Assembly (NCBI GenBank): GCA_031362405.1
Contig: JANLSO010000109.1
Span: 1-48,312, forward strand
From: JANLSO01 sp031362405
GTDB taxonomy: Bacteria > Actinomycetota > Thermoleophilia > Miltoncostaeales > Miltoncostaeaceae
Length of the DNA stretch: 48,312 nucleotides
Direction: 5' to 3'
How positions within the stretch are numbered: position 1 is the stretch's first letter; each line of letters begins with the position of its first letter. The translations under genes and the position numbers were made by a program. The notes beneath the pieces were generated by a model. That model was given only the letters and a program-made list of their open reading frames with translations, was not told the origin of the DNA and searched no databases. Positions 48,219 to 48,312 of the stretch are shown piece by piece.

Positions 48219-48312
48219 GACATCTCGTCGCGGGCGGGAACGGAGGTGGGGCCCGTCGCGGCATCGTTCTCGGCGCGCAGTTTTCGCATGTAGCGCTTCT
48301 CGCGCACGCCGA
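48215..48312 (-). CDS. 3' end of a gene running off the right edge
   Basis: Only the last 31-32 codons are visible, ending VREKRYMRKLRAENDAA... and then ARDEMS before TGA at 48215-48217. A basic stretch followed by a Pro/Ser/Thr tail is common at the cytosolic end of membrane proteins, but no family can be named. The stop overlaps the GTG of the thioredoxin-fold gene, which supports this reading frame. Confidence 0.6.
   Translation of the reverse strand, partial: GVREKRYMRKLRAENDAATGPTSVPARDEMS

Overview
The window is a dense, high-GC, actinobacterial-looking chromosome segment. Genes are packed with overlapping stop/start codons, GTG starts are common, and Ser/Thr kinase, ECF sigma and RsbRD-like regulator genes are present. 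A protoglobin chemoreceptor, an HD-GYP protein and a nurA-herA-sbcD-sbcC operon fit a deep-branching Actinomycetota such as Thermoleophilia. That placement is inference from gene content; no rRNA or tRNA gene is present to fix it.

Left part (1-15.4 kb). The window opens inside metH (minus strand), followed by a VOC-family gene, a decayed thioesterase gene and about 0.45 kb of degenerate sequence. A four-gene translationally coupled operon follows: two tandem FabF-type ketosynthases, a 59-residue membrane protein and a luciferase-like monooxygenase. After a soluble haem-globin chemoreceptor on the plus strand come fabG and fabD, led by a PknB-type Ser/Thr kinase gene. Then, on the plus strand, lie an S9 peptidase, a nitrilase-family hydrolase and an MFS transporter.

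Middle (15.4-26.4 kb). The DNA-end-processing operon nurA-herA-sbcD-sbcC (minus strand) is coupled at every junction. Divergent from it are a membrane-anchored DsbA-like protein and a VKOR. Next are an orphan LuxR-type response regulator, alanine dehydrogenase and a membrane-tethered trypsin-like protease.

Purine operon (26.5-37.6 kb). purD-purB-purC-purS-purQ-purL-purF-purM-purN-purH lie in one minus-strand run, and all nine junctions overlap. A 10-bp hairpin abuts the purD start codon, and a perfect 19-bp-arm palindrome lies just after purH. purA is downstream of dnaB in the next block.

Right part (37.6-48.3 kb). A small membrane protein, an HD-GYP phosphodiesterase and a large fusion protein (ECF sigma factor, zinc anti-sigma motif, membrane span, Pro/Ala-rich tail) are on the plus strand. 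On the minus strand is rpsF-ssb-rplI-dnaB-purA, which lacks rpsR between ssb and rplI; rpsF appears to start at an ATC codon. The end holds a secreted metallophosphoesterase, two tandem paralogous MerR-type HTH regulators, a thioredoxin-fold protein and the 3' end of one more gene.

Most notable: the bacterial nurA-herA-sbcD-sbcC operon; a repeat family whose inverted arms provide the stop codons and matching C-terminal tails of two unrelated convergent genes; the tethered sigma factor; the ATC start of rpsF; and a ketosynthase pair in which one member has an altered gating loop.
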